A DNA stretch of 41,569 bases, from positions 1 to 41,569 of the forward strand of contig JAICWX010000041.1 of assembly GCA_025934635.1 (NCBI GenBank), given 5' to 3'. The notes below the pieces were generated by a model that worked only from the letters and a program-made list of their open reading frames with translations, had not been told where the DNA came from and did not search any database. The translations under genes were made by a program, and so were the position numbers. This document shows, in pieces, positions 33,243 through 41,454 of this stretch (positions are counted from its first letter, which is position 1; each line of letters opens with the position of its first letter). This DNA comes from Streptosporangiaceae bacterium (GTDB lineage Bacteria; Actinomycetota; Actinomycetes; Streptosporangiales; Streptosporangiaceae).

Positions 33243-34484
33243 TCACCCCATCGAAACGATTTCGAATTCTGGGATCGGGAAAACAAGCTTTCCGCCCCAG
33301 GAACCGACATAACTAAGCTGCTGGCTGATTTCCTCGCGCAGGTTCCACGGCAGCACGAGGATGTAATCGGGCTGGGTTTCGGCCAGGCGCTCCGGCGCGT
33401 AGATCGGGATATGCGTGCCGGGCAGGAATTTCCCTTGCTTGACCGGGCTCCGGTCGACGGTGTACGCGAGCAGGTCGGTGCGGATCCCGCAGTGGTTGAG
33501 CAGCGTGTTCCCCTTGCCGGGGGCCCCGTAGCCCGCCACCGTCTTGCCCTCGCGGGCGGCGCGGAGCAGGAACTCGAGCAGGTCGCTCTTGATCTTCAGC
33601 ACGGCCGGCGCGAAACCCTCGTGACCTTCGACCGTGTGCAGGCCGGCCGCTTCCTCGGCCGCCAGCACCGCCTTGACGCGCGCGCTGGGCTCGCCGGCGC
33701 TCTCGGCCGGGCGGGCGTAGACCCGCAGCGAGCCGCCGTGGGTCTCGAGTTCCTCGACGTCGGTCACCCGCAGCCCGGCCGTTTCCAGCGCCCGGCTCGA
33801 GGTCAGCAGGGACAGGTAGGAGAAGTGCTCGTGGTAGATGGTGTCGTACTGGCGCCGCTCGATCAGCCGGAGCAGGTGCGGGAACTCCAGCGTGACCGTG
33901 CCCTCGTCCTTGACCAGCGCGCGCAGGCCGGCCGCGAAGCCGCGGATGTCGGGCACGTGGGCGAAGACGTTGTTCCCGGCCACCAGGTCGGCCCGGCCGT
34001 GCCGCTGGGCGATCTCGCGGCCGGTCTCGGCCCCGAGGAACTGGACCTCGGTGGTGATGCCGCGGGCCCGGGCGGTCTCGGCCACGTTCGCGGCCGGCTC
34101 GACGCCGAGCACCGGGATGCCGGCCGCCTGGAAGTGCTGCAGCAGGTAGCCGTCATTGCTGGCCACCTCGGTGACCAGGCTGTCCGGGGTCAGCTGCAGG
34201 CTCTCGATCATCGAGGTGGCGTACCGCTTCGCGTGCGCGACCCACGAGTCGGAGTAGGACGAGAAGTAGGCGTAGTCAGAGAAGATGTCCTCGCCCGGAA
34301 CATAGGCGGGAAGCTGCGCGAGAAGACATTTCTCGCACAGGCGGACATGCAGCGGATAGAACGCTTCCGCATCGTCGAGTTTATCCTCGGGAACGTAGCT
34401 CTCGCACAGCGGAGACATTCCGATATCGACGAACGTACGGGTTACGGGCGCGCCGCAGAGCCGGCACTCATTAAACGTCGGCAT
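33243..34484 (-). CDS. NDP-sugar C-methyltransferase (Zn-binding, TylC3/TcaB9 type)
   Basis: 413 aa in three parts. An N-terminal zinc motif has Cys7/Cys10 (CRLC) and Cys50/Cys53 (CEKC). A SAM-binding domain has VTEVASNDGYLL (104-115) and the active-site YHEHFSY. A C-terminal domain has VAGYGAPGKGNTLLNHCGI. This architecture is that of C-3 methyltransferases for 4-keto-deoxy NDP-sugars, so the product is probably a branched sugar. The ATG at 34484 gives MPTFNECRLC, the family start; the frame continues upstream only by chance. It is the first gene of a four-gene minus-strand operon. Confidence 0.9.
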   Translation of the reverse strand: MPTFNECRLCGAPVTRTFVDIGMSPLCESYVPEDKLDDAEAFYPLHVRLCEKCLLAQLPAYVPGEDIFSDYAYFSSYSDSWVAHAKRYATSMIESLQLTPDSLVTEVASNDGYLLQHFQAAGIPVLGVEPAANVAETARARGITTEVQFLGAETGREIAQRHGRADLVAGNNVFAHVPDIRGFAAGLRALVKDEGTVTLEFPHLLRLIERRQYDTIYHEHFSYLSLLTSSRALETAGLRVTDVEELETHGGSLRVYARPAESAGEPSARVKAVLAAEEAAGLHTVEGHEGFAPAVLKIKSDLLEFLLRAAREGKTVAGYGAPGKGNTLLNHCGIRTDLLAYTVDRSPVKQGKFLPGTHIPIYAPERLAETQPDYILVLPWNLREEISQQLSYVGSWGGKLVFPIPEFEIVSMG

Positions 34485-34580
34485 AGAGTTCGAAGACCCC
34501 CCAACTTCGCAGCCGGCCAATGACCGGGCTAACATATGGAACCTGACTAATGGACTGACGTATAGGAAACAAGGACGTAA
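34485..34580. promoter_or_regulatory. Divergent gap between two methyltransferase-family genes
   Basis: 96 bases, AT-richer than the coding sequence. TATAGG at 34561-34566 is a possible -10 for the plus-strand gene; no matching -35 is obvious. Confidence 0.3.
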
Positions 34581-35690
34581 ATGGACGAGCTTGCGTGCCG
34601 GGCGTGCGGCGGATCGGCCGGTCATCTGGTGCTGGACCTCGGGCGGCAGCCGGCCAGTGACTATTTCCCGCGGGCCGCCGACCCGGGTCCCGACCCGGTG
34701 TACCCGCTGCAGATGTGGCTGTGTTCATCGTGCGGCCTGGCCCAGTTGCTGACCGACCCGACCGTGCCGGAGGAGCCGCGTGGCACCGAGCCCGCCGCGC
34801 TCGTCGCGCAGGCCGCCGACGCGGTGGAACGGGTGGCCGCGGCGGGTTTCCTGGCCGGGCACGGGGTGGTCGCCGAGTACGGGAGCCCGCACGGCGGCTC
34901 GTGGCTGGACATGCTGACCGCCCGCGGGATGGCGCTGGCGCAGGACGAGCCCGCGGACCTGATCATCGACTGCTTCGGCCTGATGCACGCGGCGGACCAG
35001 CGCCAGGCCCTGGCCGAGCGGGTGGCGCGGATCGCGCCGGGCGGTGTGCTGCTGCTGCAGTACCACGCGCTCGGAGCGATCATCGGCCAGCGGCAGTGGA
35101 ACGCGCTGCGGCACGGGCACTACGCCTACTACTCGACCACCGCGCTGACCGCCATGCTGGCGGCGGCCGGCTTCAGCCCGCGGACCGCCTGGCGGTTCGA
35201 TCTCTACGGCGGCACCGTCCTGCTGGCGGCGCAGCGCGAGGGCGAGGGCAGGCCGGGGCCCGACGAGGTGGTCCGGTCGCTGCTGGCCGACGACGCGCGG
35301 ACCGGCGTGTGCGACCCGGACGCCTTCGCCGGCCTCCAGCGTGATGTGAGCGCTCATGCTAGGGACCTGCATGACTGGCTGGCGGCGGAGCGGTCGGCCG
35401 GCCGGACCGTGGTCGGATACGGTGCCGCGTCCCGGGCCGTGGCGCTGCTGTGCCAGGCCGAGGCAGACCGCACCCTCCTGCCGGTCGTGATCGACGCCTC
35501 GCCCGCCAAGGACGGCCTGCGGATGCCGGGAACGGACATCCCGGTCGCGGCCCCGGGCGAACTGGCCGCGCGCCGCCCGGATTCGGTGCTGCTGTTCGTC
35601 CCTGACCTGCTGGCCGAGGTGCGGGAGGCCTTCCCCGAGGTAGAGACCGCGGGCGGCCGGTGGGTGAATGTGGAGGCACTGCGTTCATAA
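34581..35690 (+). CDS. Degenerate C-methyltransferase-like protein
   Basis: 369 aa, a shorter relative of the methyltransferase encoded divergently. The zinc motif is kept (Cys6/Cys9, Cys48/Cys51), and so is the C-terminal domain (VVGYGAASRAVALLCQAE; DASPAKDGLRMPGTDIPV). The SAM loop reads VVAEYGSPHGGSW instead of an E-x-x-x-NDG pattern, the middle is compressed, and the active-site YHEH of the partner is RHGH here. It may be catalytically dead and act as a partner or regulator, or bind something else. The ATG at 34581 is preceded by AAGGA. It converges on the sigma factor gene with only 9 bases between stops. Confidence 0.78.
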   Translation: MDELACRACGGSAGHLVLDLGRQPASDYFPRAADPGPDPVYPLQMWLCSSCGLAQLLTDPTVPEEPRGTEPAALVAQAADAVERVAAAGFLAGHGVVAEYGSPHGGSWLDMLTARGMALAQDEPADLIIDCFGLMHAADQRQALAERVARIAPGGVLLLQYHALGAIIGQRQWNALRHGHYAYYSTTALTAMLAAAGFSPRTAWRFDLYGGTVLLAAQREGEGRPGPDEVVRSLLADDARTGVCDPDAFAGLQRDVSAHARDLHDWLAAERSAGRTVVGYGAASRAVALLCQAEADRTLLPVVIDASPAKDGLRMPGTDIPVAAPGELAARRPDSVLLFVPDLLAEVREAFPEVETAGGRWVNVEALRS

Positions 35691-35699
35691 GCACGGGGC

Positions 35700-36272
35700 T
35701 CACGCCGCCTGGAGGAGGACGCGCAGCCGGGCCAGGCTGCGCTGGCGGGTCGGGCCGATGCTGCCGACCGGCAGCCCGAGTTCGTCGGAGATGTCGGCGT
35801 AGGCCACCGGCGGGTCGGCCATCAGCATCTCGAGCAGCCGCTGCCACCGGCCGGGCAGCCGGGACATCGCATCGCGCACGGTCTGGGCCCGCTCGTCGGC
35901 CAGCAGCCGCTCGTCCACCGGCGCCTCGTACACGTTAACCGTGGTGAGCTCGATGTCGTCCTGGCTGAGCACCACCTTCTTGTGCGCCGCCAGGCTGCGC
36001 AGGCACTCATGCCGCGCCGTGGCCGCAAGCCAGGAACCCACCCGGGCGGGATATTCGATCCGGTCAATGTGCTCAAGCAGCCGCAGCCAGGTGGTCTGGG
36101 CCACGTCCGCCGCGTCGCTCTCCCTGAGCTTGTACTCGCCCGTTATCGACCAGATGAGCCGCGCGTATTGATCAACCAGGCGATCCCAGGCCTGCAAGTC
36201 ACCGTCGGCGGCCCGCCGGACCAGCCGCGCGACATCGGTGGACTCCAGGTCGTCCGCTGCCCTCGACGTCAT
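35700..36272 (-). CDS. ECF-type RNA polymerase sigma factor
   Basis: 190 aa with only regions 2 and 4. Region 2 (about 25-90) has LVDQYARLIWSITGEYKL and DAADVAQTTWLRLLEHIDRI. Region 4 (about 130-188) has LPGRWQRLLEMLMADPPVAYADISDELGLPVGSIGPTRQRSLARLR, with a helix-turn-helix in the last part. No anti-sigma gene is next to it. It lies inside the polysaccharide locus and may transcribe part of it. The start is ATG at 36272, with AGGAGG about 10 bases upstream. Confidence 0.9.
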   Translation of the reverse strand: MTSRAADDLESTDVARLVRRAADGDLQAWDRLVDQYARLIWSITGEYKLRESDAADVAQTTWLRLLEHIDRIEYPARVGSWLAATARHECLRSLAAHKKVVLSQDDIELTTVNVYEAPVDERLLADERAQTVRDAMSRLPGRWQRLLEMLMADPPVAYADISDELGLPVGSIGPTRQRSLARLRVLLQAA

Positions 36273-36450
36273 TTCAAACCCCTCCTATAGAGCAACGCCC
36301 CAGCCGTCACCCTGATTACAAATAGTAACAGATTGTCAACAAAGAGCGTCGACATGACTTTCAGGTAAATAGTCATGAAATGTCAGCCGCAGCTCAGGGC
36401 ACTATCCGCGCAGCCCGCAGATCCGGTGGATCCCGTGGCGGAAAGTGTCA
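36273..36450. promoter_or_regulatory. Sigma-factor promoter region with inverted repeat
   Basis: 178 bases between the sigma gene (-) and the sugar transferase stop. On the minus strand TTGACA (36334-36339) sits 61 bases before the start codon and is followed by an AT-rich stretch, with TAATCA 15 bases on as a weak -10. Further upstream CATGACT (36353-36359) and AGTCATG (36371-36377) form a perfect 7-bp inverted repeat with an 11-base spacer. No T-run follows it, so an operator is more likely than a terminator. Confidence 0.4.
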
Positions 36451-37893
36451 TTAGTAGGCCCCGGAACCCCGCACGAGCACCGAGATCGTCTTCCACATGA
36501 TCTGCAAGTCGAGCGCGAACGACCAGTTCTCGACGTACCGCAGGTCGAGCCGTACCGACTCTTCCCAGGACAGGTCCGACCGCCCGCTGACCTGCCACAG
36601 GCCAGTCAGGCCGGGCTTGACGACCAGCCTGCGGCGCACGTGCTCGGCGTACTTCTCCGCCTCGTCGGGCAGGGCCGGACGCGGTCCCACCAGCGACATG
36701 TGGCCGAGGAAGACGTTGAAGAGCTGGGGCAGCTCGTCGAAAGACCAGCGCCGCAGGTGCGCTCCCACCGGCGTTACCCGGGGGTCCCGGCGCATCTTGA
36801 ACAGCACGCCGTCGTTGTCGTTGCTCTCCAGCAGCTCCGCACGGCGCTTTTCCGCGTCCACCACCATGGTCCGGAACTTGTAGATCCGGAACGCCTTGCC
36901 GTCCCGGCCCACCCTGACCTGCGTGAAGAACGCCGGGCCACGGTCGTGCAGCCAGACCGACGCGGCCAGGACGCACATCACGGGGGCCAGCATGATCAGC
37001 GCGGCGGCGGCCGCGCACCGGTCGAACAGGCCCTTGAGCACCAGGCGCGGCCCGGCCAGCTGCGGGTGATCCACGTGCAGCAGGGTCAGCCCGGCGATCG
37101 GCCTGATCGTAGTGCGCGGACCCGCGACGTCGAGCAGCGCCGGCGAGAGCCACAGGTCGGTGCCGGTCTTCTCCAGTTCCCAGGCCATGCCGCGCAGCCT
37201 GGTGCCGCCCATCTCCGGGCAGGCCAGCACCGCGACGCTATCCGCGTCGAACGCCTTGACGGCGGCCGTGATGTCGTCCAGGCCGCCGTAGACCGGGACG
37301 CCCACCACCTCGTCGCACTCACCCGGCCGGACAACGCAGGCGCCCACCACGGTCAGCCCGTGGTACTTGTCCCGCTTCAGCTCGGTGACCAGGTCGGCTA
37401 CCGCCAGCTCATGACCGACCGCGACCACGGTCTGCAGGCACCGGCCGAGGGCTCGCCGACCGTGCAGCCGCTTGCGCGCGACGTACCTCGAGACGAGGTC
37501 AATCAGCGTGATGCTGGGCAAGGCGATGACCACGTAGCCGCGGGAAAGCTCGAGGTTGATGGCGTAAGAGAAGATCGCCAGCGCGGCCGTCAGGCTCACT
37601 CCGGCGCTCAGCACCTTCCTGAACTCATCGGAGCCAGTCCCGACGAACCGGACGTCATAGGCTCCGGCCAGCCACAGGGCCGCTACCCAGAGCACCGGCA
37701 GCACCAGGCTCAGAGCCATGTACGTGGTCGTGACCTCGCTGCCGAACCTTATCTGGGCCGCGATGAACACGCCGATCACGGCGCAGCCGAGGTCAACGAG
37801 GGCTACATAACGCAAGTACTCCCTAGTCCAACTGGAAAGCCGCCTGGCGGACCGGCGTTCAACCCGGCCCCCGGTTGCAGCAACACCAAACAT
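36451..37893 (-). CDS. Priming sugar transferase (polyprenyl glycosylphosphotransferase, WbaP type)
   Basis: 480 aa. Several N-terminal membrane helices (first YLRYVALVDLGCAVIGVF) and a nucleotide-binding-like CoA_binding_3 domain precede the catalytic domain (about 300-480). That domain carries the family signatures YKFRTMVVDAEK, DELPQLFNVFLGHMSLVGPRPA and KPGLTGLWQVSGRSDL. It loads the first sugar-phosphate onto undecaprenyl phosphate, starting repeat-unit synthesis. ATG 37893 was preferred because a G-rich stretch precedes it; the in-frame GTG at 37950 is the alternative (499 aa). It stands apart from the transferase operons with its own upstream region. Confidence 0.93.
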   Translation of the reverse strand: MFGVAATGGRVERRSARRLSSWTREYLRYVALVDLGCAVIGVFIAAQIRFGSEVTTTYMALSLVLPVLWVAALWLAGAYDVRFVGTGSDEFRKVLSAGVSLTAALAIFSYAINLELSRGYVVIALPSITLIDLVSRYVARKRLHGRRALGRCLQTVVAVGHELAVADLVTELKRDKYHGLTVVGACVVRPGECDEVVGVPVYGGLDDITAAVKAFDADSVAVLACPEMGGTRLRGMAWELEKTGTDLWLSPALLDVAGPRTTIRPIAGLTLLHVDHPQLAGPRLVLKGLFDRCAAAAALIMLAPVMCVLAASVWLHDRGPAFFTQVRVGRDGKAFRIYKFRTMVVDAEKRRAELLESNDNDGVLFKMRRDPRVTPVGAHLRRWSFDELPQLFNVFLGHMSLVGPRPALPDEAEKYAEHVRRRLVVKPGLTGLWQVSGRSDLSWEESVRLDLRYVENWSFALDLQIMWKTISVLVRGSGAY

Positions 37894-37990
37894 CGCTCCG
37901 ACCCCCCCAGGGGCAGCGCCAAATACTCGCCTGGCACTCCCCGCTCCCACTCAGCTCGCGTCGTCTGAGTTCCCACTACATAACTTGCGC

Positions 37991-38007
37991 TCCACTATGT
38001 AAGTGGA
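37991..38007. promoter_or_regulatory. Inverted repeat TCCACT-N5-AGTGGA upstream of the priming transferase
   Basis: Perfect 6-bp arms (37991-37996 and 38002-38007), about 100 bases upstream of the sugar transferase start. It may be a repressor site. Confidence 0.4.
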
Positions 38008-38036
38008 CGCGTAGTCTACTGCCCTGGTTTACGCGT
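38007..38036. promoter_or_regulatory. Inverted repeat ACGCGTA-N16-TACGCGT
   Basis: Perfect 7-bp arms (38007-38013 and 38030-38036), sharing one base with the neighbouring repeat. The half-site spacing of about two helical turns suits a dimeric regulator. The surrounding 37980-38160 stretch is AT-richer than the cluster average. Confidence 0.4.
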
Positions 38037-39189
38037 ATAGGTAGTGACTTGTCGTGACACTGGGCGTCAATACCTAAGAGTCAACTTACATTGCGAAGCG
38101 TGACGAAATCACCATAAACCGAACAAAGTCTCAAGTAGCAACCGAGATGCACCCGAAGAGCACCCGGGGCGCTACGGCCCCGGCCGACACGCTCGGTTAC
38201 CGGGTCCGCCGGGGCCGGATTATGCGGTCTAGCGCACCCCGGTCGCCCGGAGGGGCCTGAGCAGCGGAAAGAGTCCTGGGCGAGCCGATTCCGGCGGCCG
38301 CGGCGGGCTCGCGGCCACCGCCTGCCGGCTTGATCTCATCTCGGTTACGGTTGACCTCGTCCGCGCCGGAGACCGCCATGTCCGCACATACGTGCGGATG
38401 CCGCCCACCAGGTTGACCACCATCCGGACGGCTCGCCAGCAACGCGCGTGCCCTCCGGCGGCGATGCCCCCACGGGGAGGGCGATGCCCCCACGGGGAGA
38501 AGGCGCATATCCCCACGGGAAGAAAAGCTAAGCGCGAGCCGCGCTCCGGGACCAGCTCACCGGAGGGACGTGACGGCAGCCGGCGCGGCCTGGTGTGCCG
38601 GACGGCCCGGGCCCGCGCTGCGGCCGTCCTCAGCTGCCGGTTTGATCACCGGCTGCCCGGCGAAATGGCAACGACATCATTCCCGCGGATAGACCGGTGC
38701 CGTCGCCAGGCCGTGGTCGCGAGAAGCGCCATGGCCGTGACGCCTATGCCGCTTGACTGAAATGATCCCGGCCGGACGCTGGCGTTCACAAAAACGAACT
38801 CAGGTCACACCTACGCCGTCAGCATCACGATCCACCGCACCGTACTTACTCGAAACACCAGAGAATCTAATTCCTGTGCGTTCCGACGCCTGAGAGTCCG
38901 GCCTCATGGCGTCCGCATCGAGCCTGGCATGGCGAGGGCTGGAGGCCAGCCTGCCAACGAACACGCACGGCGGGTCCAGTGCGGACGGCCGGCCGAAAAT
39001 GCCGCCAACTCCATCGCGGAAAGGCAGGAAGGCAATCAGGCAAGATCCGCCGACCGCCAGGCAGACGCGCGAATGTGCGCAGCTCACGATCTGCTGCACC
39101 CGCCGTCGGCACCACTGCTCCCTCGTGTCACGCCGAAGAGCCGACGAAATCTATTCCTACGCCATAGACCCTAGGCATTTGGCGAGATG
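38037..39189. other. Gene-free region between the polysaccharide locus and the two-component genes
   Basis: About 1.15 kb with no credible gene. The frames crossing it are short, Arg/Pro-rich, without domains or good RBSs. It contains a short tandem repeat (38460-38522). No RNA gene, insertion-sequence end or integrase was recognised. Confidence 0.5.
38460..38522. repeat. Tandem 20-bp repeat, about three copies
   Basis: GGCGATGCCCCCACGGGGAG occurs twice back to back (38460-38479 and 38480-38499). A third, degraded copy follows (38502-38522, GGCGCATATCCCCACGGGAAG). Each unit carries a CCCC-x-GGGG mini-inverted repeat. Confidence 0.8.
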
Positions 39190-39481
39190 AAAGGGTTTCG
39201 TATACATCGATGTTTCAGCTGAGATTGATGTTGTCCTCCTTGCTCGAAGTTACTCCTGAAGTATCCGCCGGTCTTACGTAAAATTACCTGCAATCGATCG
39301 CATCCAGTGCAGAGATAAGCACTCTGGGTAATCGTTACGCCTGGGTGTAAACCGCCCAGATGGTCCGTGCGTCTCAATTTTGTTACCATCCATTCAGGAA
39401 ATTTTGTATTAAAGTTCACTTCATCCTCACCTAGATAGGACGGGAGAGAACGGACTTCGGGCCTGACGAGGGGGAAGATCG
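39190..39481 (+). promoter_or_regulatory. AT-rich upstream region of the histidine kinase operon
   Basis: About 290 bases of clearly lower GC than the rest of the window. TTGTTA (39380-39385) and TTGTAT (39404-39409) with 18 bases between give a weak promoter candidate, and TATTAA (39407-39412) overlaps it. CTGGGT is repeated at 39324-39329 and 39341-39346, and the second copy pairs with CCCAG a few bases on. G-rich GAGGGGGAAG precedes the kinase start. Confidence 0.4.
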
Positions 39482-40120
39482 TTGACCATCAAGGTCGAAA
39501 ATAAGACCGATGCGGTGCAGCAGTTGCGCGAGACCTTCCACGACATGCGGCAGCCAGTCGCGATCATGATGGCGCTCGCCGCGGCGGCGCTCACCGAACC
39601 GGACCTTCCCGCCGCTGCCCAGCTCCGGCTTGAGCAGATCGTCGGGCAGGCGGAATGGCTGTCCGACATCATCCGCGACTGCCTGCCGAAGCAGCAGCGA
39701 GAAGAGCCTTACGAGACCGGGCAACCCGGCCGTGACTCGGCCGACGTGGTGCAGATCGTCGGCGAGGTTATCGAATCCGAGTGCCTGACCTGGCCTGGAG
39801 AAATGAAGGTGCTCGCTCCGGCCGGTCCGGTGTGGTGCCTGGTCCATCCGGTGTTGCTACGCCGGGCCGTGTCCAACGTGCTCGGCAACGCCGTCCGCGC
39901 GGCCGGGCCAGCCGGCACGGTGAGCGTGGAAATCCAGCGGTGCGACGATGCCGTCATGGTCGCGGTGGAGGACAGCGGCCCTGGCTTCGGCGAGATCCCG
40001 AGCGGGGCTGGCCTGGGATTGACCGCCGTCGCCAGGAACATCACCAAGTACGGCGGGAGGATCGAATACAGCTGCGGCGTGCACCTCAGCGGGGCGCGCG
40101 TCAGCCTCTGGTTTTCTTAA
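39482..40120 (+). CDS. Soluble sensor histidine kinase, minimal form
   Basis: 212 aa with no membrane helix and no sensor domain. The dimerisation helix has the H-box ETFHDMRQPVAIMM with His20. The ATPase domain has an N-box (RRAVSNVLGNAVRAAG, Asn136), G1 (VEDSGPGFG, Asp164) and G2 (GAGLGL, 175-180). All catalytic motifs are present, so it should autophosphorylate; the signal must come from a partner protein or the cytoplasm. The start is TTG at 39482 because GGGGGAAG precedes it and the H-box is only 20 residues in. Two response regulators follow. Confidence 0.85.
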   Translation: MTIKVENKTDAVQQLRETFHDMRQPVAIMMALAAAALTEPDLPAAAQLRLEQIVGQAEWLSDIIRDCLPKQQREEPYETGQPGRDSADVVQIVGEVIESECLTWPGEMKVLAPAGPVWCLVHPVLLRRAVSNVLGNAVRAAGPAGTVSVEIQRCDDAVMVAVEDSGPGFGEIPSGAGLGLTAVARNITKYGGRIEYSCGVHLSGARVSLWFS

Positions 40121-40150
40121 ATCGGTAATCGGCCAAGAGGAGCGGGGCCG

Positions 40151-40786
40151 ATGCGGCTTGTTCTTTGTGACGACAATCGAATTCTGTGTGAAGCATTGGC
40201 TGTCGCGCTCGGGGCACGCGGGCATGAGGTGCTGGCGATCGCAACAGAAAGCATGACGGGCATCGCCGAGGTCGAAAGGTGCCGGCCTGACGCGTGCCTG
40301 CTCGACCTGCGGTTCCCCGCCCCCCCGGACGGTCTCGACGCCGCCCGGATGATCCGTGAGCGCTGCCCGGAAACCGCGGTCCTGGTGCTCTCCGGCCTAG
40401 ACGACCCGGCTGTCCTGGCCAAGGCCACCGAACTCGGCGTGGCCGGGGTCCTGCGCAAAGACCAGAATGTCGATCGTATCGCCGGAGCCCTGGACGTCAT
40501 CGCGTCGGGCGGGGTGGTCTGCGGTCCGGTCAAGGCGCATACCACGCGGTCCCGCGGCCGGCATCGCTATCACCCGGTCCGCGACCTGACGTCGCGGGAA
40601 AAAGAGGTGCTGCGCAGGATAGTGGCGGGCCAGAGCACGAAGCAGATGACACGTGAGATGAACGTGGCGCCCAGTACGCTGCGCACCTACGTGAAGAGCA
40701 TGCTCGCCAAGCTGGGCGCGCACACGAGGCTCGAAGCCGCCGCCCTGGCGACCCGAGAAGACCTGCTCGGCGACCAGACCGCCTGA
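40151..40786 (+). CDS. LuxR-family response regulator 1
   Basis: 211 aa. The receiver (1-115) has Asp7/Asp8, the phospho-acceptor Asp52 (CLLDLRFP), Ser81 in place of the usual Thr/Ser switch, and Lys103 (LRKD). The C-terminal LuxR-type helix-turn-helix (about 143-205) reads LTSREKEVLRRIVAGQSTKQMTREM then STLRTYVKSMLAKLGAHTRLEA. The receiver is complete, so it is the likely target of the kinase encoded just upstream. The ATG at 40151 has AGGAG about 9 bases upstream. Confidence 0.92.
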   Translation: MRLVLCDDNRILCEALAVALGARGHEVLAIATESMTGIAEVERCRPDACLLDLRFPAPPDGLDAARMIRERCPETAVLVLSGLDDPAVLAKATELGVAGVLRKDQNVDRIAGALDVIASGGVVCGPVKAHTTRSRGRHRYHPVRDLTSREKEVLRRIVAGQSTKQMTREMNVAPSTLRTYVKSMLAKLGAHTRLEAAALATREDLLGDQTA

Positions 40787-40798
40787 TGGCACCGGGGT

Positions 40799-41440
40799 AT
40801 GGAAATCACGGCCGTCGTCATCGATGAGGAGCGCACGTTCGCGGACGCGCTCGCGATCCGGCTCAACGCCGAGGAAGACCTGAGCGTCGTCGCGGTGGCC
40901 CAGCCGACCGCCACCACCATGGGCTGGCACGCCGACATCATCCTGCTGGATGTGGATCTCACCGGATCCATGCGGTTGTGCAAGGCGACTTCGGGGCCGC
41001 CGCATTCAACGCGCGTGATCATGCTGAGCCATACGTCGGAGCCGGCCCGGATAATAGCTGCGATCGAGGCCGGCGCCCGCGCCTGGGTACGCAAGGACGA
41101 GTCGGTCGAGCACCTGCTGCGCGTGCTCCGGGGCGTGGCCCGGGGCGAGACCTGGCTGCCGCCAGCCGAGGCCGGAAACGTGCTTTCCCTGCTGCTGACC
41201 CAGCGGGACAGGCAGCAGGACGGCGACCGCATGCTCGCCCTCCTGACCCCCAGGGAACGCCAGGTACTAGCCTGCCTGGCCGATGGGGACAGCCGCCTTC
41301 AGATCGCCCAGCGACTGAACCTGACACCTAACACGGTCCGGACGCATTTGCAGAACATCCTGGCCAAGCTGGGCGTCCATTCCGCCCTTGAGGCAGTCGC
41401 GCTGACGCGGGCCTGGCCGATGCCCCCGGACGGGTACTGA
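40799..41440 (+). CDS. LuxR-family response regulator 2
   Basis: 213 aa, a second regulator 12 bases after the first. The receiver has Asp9/Glu10, Asp51 (ILLDVDLTG), Ser77 (IMLSHTS) and Lys99 (VRKD). Its middle is shorter than usual: the loop after Asp51 lacks the normal P-x-x-x-G-x-x helix. The LuxR domain reads LTPRERQVLACLADGDSRLQIAQRLNLTPNTVRTHLQNILAKLGVHSALEA. Both regulators may compete for the same kinase or form a heterodimer. The ATG at 40799 lacks a strong RBS, so coupling is likely. Confidence 0.9.
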   Translation: MEITAVVIDEERTFADALAIRLNAEEDLSVVAVAQPTATTMGWHADIILLDVDLTGSMRLCKATSGPPHSTRVIMLSHTSEPARIIAAIEAGARAWVRKDESVEHLLRVLRGVARGETWLPPAEAGNVLSLLLTQRDRQQDGDRMLALLTPRERQVLACLADGDSRLQIAQRLNLTPNTVRTHLQNILAKLGVHSALEAVALTRAWPMPPDGY

Positions 41441-41454
41441 TTCGCTTCCCCTGA

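Noticed and set aside
38400..38522. Possible CRISPR array at the tandem repeat
   Set aside because: The copies are directly adjacent with no spacers and there are no cas genes.
38392..38760. Plus-strand frame of 122 codons through the tandem repeat
   Set aside because: Repeat-derived, Arg-rich, no RBS and no recognisable domain.
39171..39419. Minus-strand 82-codon frame in the AT-rich region before the kinase, GTG start with GGTGAGG nearby
   Set aside because: The RBS-like sequence is tempting, but the protein has no recognisable domain and codon choice unlike neighbouring genes; the region is better explained as a promoter. Expression data could revive it.
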